Positions 62,000 through 64,000 of a stretch of DNA of 64,000 nt are shown piece after piece. The notes beneath the pieces were generated by a model. That model searched no databases. It was not told the origin of the DNA and saw only the letters and a program-made list of their open reading frames with translations. Location of the stretch: NCBI GenBank assembly GCA_023014335.1, contig JAECYW010000006.1:806001-870000 (forward strand). Direction: 5' to 3'. Position 1 is the first letter of the stretch, and each line of letters starts with the position of its first letter. This DNA is from Galerina marginata. Its lineage: Eukaryota; Basidiomycota; Agaricomycetes; Agaricales; Galerinaceae. The translations under genes were made by a program, and so were the position numbers.

Positions 62000-62669
62000 A
62001 GAATGTATACCTATAGAAAAAATATCATTACATTTATGTCTTTTCCTGACGAAAGTCGAAGGTTGACTGTGGCTTTTGTGCGAATTCAGACAACAGTGGC
62101 GTGGCTGCGAAGAGACGTGTTGGCGGCTAGAGTCCGAGGCGCGTCAACAAGTAACCAAATCAAGACGCGCTGTTGGTCACGTTTTGTAACGGTTTGTTAT
62201 TTGGCACCTCTTCGACTTTCCTCCGATTTCGAATCTTGAAACTGCCCTCTGAGATGCCCTTACAGCTGAAGGCAAAACGATGGGCCACCTCAGATCACAA
62301 CACGGACAGGCGGAGTCCGCAAATTACCCGACGTGATATCGTTTTGCTCCGTAAGACCGTGGTGAACATGTCTGCAATATGCCAGCCTAGAAAACTAGCA
62401 TAAACTTGAAGAGAAGACTGCAAATTTCAAGTCGGCGAGAAGATGACATTTGATCCCTGAATGCGGAGAATGGGTCAAGCATGGCTGGAGTCAGACATAT
62501 ATTCTATTAAAGTAGTCCGGGTGAGTCATATTGTATGGTGTTGACCCTGCCCAAGGTTAACCTGTCTGCTTCGTGACTAGAATCCCGTATTTATAGCAAG
62601 GACGACGAGCATCTCGCAAGCTAATTCTAGAAGCTCCCCGCTACACCAGAGCTACACCCAGTCATTGGC
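62000..62669. other. Intergenic stretch, no gene seen
   Basis: 3' flank of the glycosyltransferase and promoter side of the next gene. Short frames only. Confidence 0.45.
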
Positions 62670-64000
62670 ATGGCCGACATCCACGATATCCCCCCCGAAA
62701 TACTCGCAGCGTCCTTTGAACTCGGAATCAACACGTGGGGTATTGGATTTCTTTGCCGCCTCTGCGAAGTCTGCAAGAACTGGAATGAAATCATCAACAG
62801 CTCGCCACGACTTTGGGGCATTATCTCTATACAATCAAGCCGGTCATCCGTGTCGCTTCTCGAAAAGCAGATCATGAAGGCCAAGTCCGCGCCTTTGTCG
62901 GTTTCCATCTCCCCAAGCCTACCGTTGGATGAGATAGTGAAACATTGGAGCCTATTGTCCCAAGAGGTTGATCATTGGGCTGTGGCGAGTATATCAACGC
63001 AATTCGCGACTACGATATCGTCAAGCTGGGCCGACCTAATACGTCAAAACTTGGAAGTCCTGACTTTGACTCGGTGTGGGGGCGACGCGGACATCTTTCT
63101 CGCCGAAGTAGAGGATAGTCACAAACACCCGTCGAAACTTCGCTCTTTCACAGCAAATAGGTTGTCCAGGTCTTGGACCCTCCCATTCCTTTCTCCATCA
63201 GTCAAATATTTCTGCCTTCGCCGTGGCAACCCAATCGGCCGCTTTCACAACATTCTTGACACCTGGGAGTATCTCTCTTGTATTCCTGGAGTCGTAATGG
63301 TCGATTTACACGATCTACTACACAGCGATCCCAACGAGCACCTTACCAGACGCACTATCCAGCTACCGAAATTGGAAACTATTTGCCTCACCAACGTACT
63401 TTACCCATCCGCAGTCCTATGCGCGATTTCGGCGCCCTCCGTTCGCACTTTGGTTGTTGACCGAGCGCGCTGGTATAAAAATCACCTTCCCAAGTGGGAG
63501 TTGGCGAACGTCAACGAAGGTGCCCTGCCGCTGTTACCCTTCTTTTGGCAGTGGAGTCAGGCAGGTTTCATTCCGACGCACCTTCACACCGTCCAACTTG
63601 TCGACTGCCTTGAAAGAGGCGACATTCCCAGCTTAATCCGATGGCTCGCCCATCTTTCGAATCTTATGCGCCTTTTATTGAAGGACGAAGAGATCAGCCT
63701 TGCTGCAGCCAGGAAAACTGTTGATGGTGAAGAATGCGACCTCTTCAAGGCGCTTGCTCTGCCTAGATCAATAGAGGACGGGCGTTCTTCCTGGCTTTGT
63801 CCGTCCTTGACGGTTCTGCAAATCGAATCCGGAGAACAAGATATTGAGGCATTAATACCGATCGCTCAGGCAAGAGGTGGAATTGCTCCTACCTTTCCTC
63901 TGGATGCAAATCCCCCGCGGCGTCTACGTGTCATCGAGGCCTTTTTACATGAATCTGAAACCCAGGAGAACGTTGTCATGTTGGAGTCCCTCGTAGATGA
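62670..64000 (+). CDS. F-box protein, partial (runs off the window)
   Basis: An uninterrupted frame of at least 443 codons starts MADIHDIPPEILAASFEL and has RLCEVCKNWNEIINSSPRLW. The latter is an F-box ending with the WNxII...SPRLW motif that is common in Agaricomycete F-box proteins. LRR-like segments follow (LEVLTLTRCGG, LRSFTANRLS, LETICLTNVL, LHTVQLVDCL, LTVLQIESGE). It has no intron so far, unlike the other F-box genes here, and belongs to a different subfamily. The stop lies beyond 64,000. Confidence 0.85.
   Translation, partial: MADIHDIPPEILAASFELGINTWGIGFLCRLCEVCKNWNEIINSSPRLWGIISIQSSRSSVSLLEKQIMKAKSAPLSVSISPSLPLDEIVKHWSLLSQEVDHWAVASISTQFATTISSSWADLIRQNLEVLTLTRCGGDADIFLAEVEDSHKHPSKLRSFTANRLSRSWTLPFLSPSVKYFCLRRGNPIGRFHNILDTWEYLSCIPGVVMVDLHDLLHSDPNEHLTRRTIQLPKLETICLTNVLYPSAVLCAISAPSVRTLVVDRARWYKNHLPKWELANVNEGALPLLPFFWQWSQAGFIPTHLHTVQLVDCLERGDIPSLIRWLAHLSNLMRLLLKDEEISLAAARKTVDGEECDLFKALALPRSIEDGRSSWLCPSLTVLQIESGEQDIEALIPIAQARGGIAPTFPLDANPPRRLRVIEAFLHESETQENVVMLESLVD

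Overview
This window is nuclear DNA of a filamentous basidiomycete fungus, most likely a plant-matter-degrading Agaricomycete. Genes are split by many introns of about 50-60 nt with short GT/AG signals. Spermidine synthase is fused to saccharopine dehydrogenase, a gene fusion known from basidiomycetes. The window also holds DUF6534 membrane proteins, CFEM, Kre9-like and GH6 proteins, and many F-box proteins. No tRNA, rRNA, CRISPR array or virus was recognised. Family calls rest on motifs read by eye from translated and hand-spliced exons. No database search was possible, so spans marked with lower confidence are gene models rather than confirmed genes.

Layout. 0-3.3 kb: two related Ser/Pro-rich, probably membrane-anchored protein genes. 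3.4-9.8 kb: three DUF6534 seven-helix membrane protein genes, one forward and two reverse. 9.8-12.6 kb: no recognisable gene. 12.6-14.4 kb: a secreted GH6 cellobiohydrolase with an N-terminal cellulose-binding module. 14.7-16.5 kb: an F-box gene. 17 kb: a 476-bp hAT-type non-autonomous element with a perfect 18-bp terminal inverted repeat and an 8-bp target duplication, lying inside an older open frame. 18.2-20.4 kb: a DUF2235 hydrolase. 21.2-22.0 kb: a secreted protein with two CFEM-like domains. 22.0-27.2 kb: a 2.6-kb tandem duplication, each unit carrying an F-box gene, with a 175-bp segment inverted in one unit. 27.4-35.5 kb: a secreted protein, an MFS sugar transporter with a 9-nt micro-exon, a small hypothetical gene and a Kre9/Knh1-like cell-wall protein.

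36.4-59.4 kb is a rearranged accessory block. A module X (start of an F-box gene plus a Cys-rich single-pass receptor-like gene) and a module Y (an F-box gene) at 38.1-43.7 kb recur in inverted orientation at 54.0-59.4 kb. There they appear as Y'' (decayed), X' and Y'. Between the arms lie a second hAT-type element (535 bp), which separates two head-to-head copies of a small gene, a large membrane protein best read as one 1,109-residue gene, a near-perfect 420-bp inverted repeat with a 220-bp loop, and the spermidine synthase-saccharopine dehydrogenase gene with triple GATAAG sites upstream. 59.8-62.0 kb holds a UDP-glycosyltransferase. 62.7-64 kb holds the first part of another F-box gene, cut by the window end.

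Biology. Housekeeping metabolism (polyamine and lysine synthesis) sits beside genes for cellulose breakdown, sugar import, cell-wall and surface functions, and small-molecule glycosylation. Seven F-box genes plus two fragments in 64 kb, several in recent duplications and next to mobile elements, mark this as a fast-changing accessory region.
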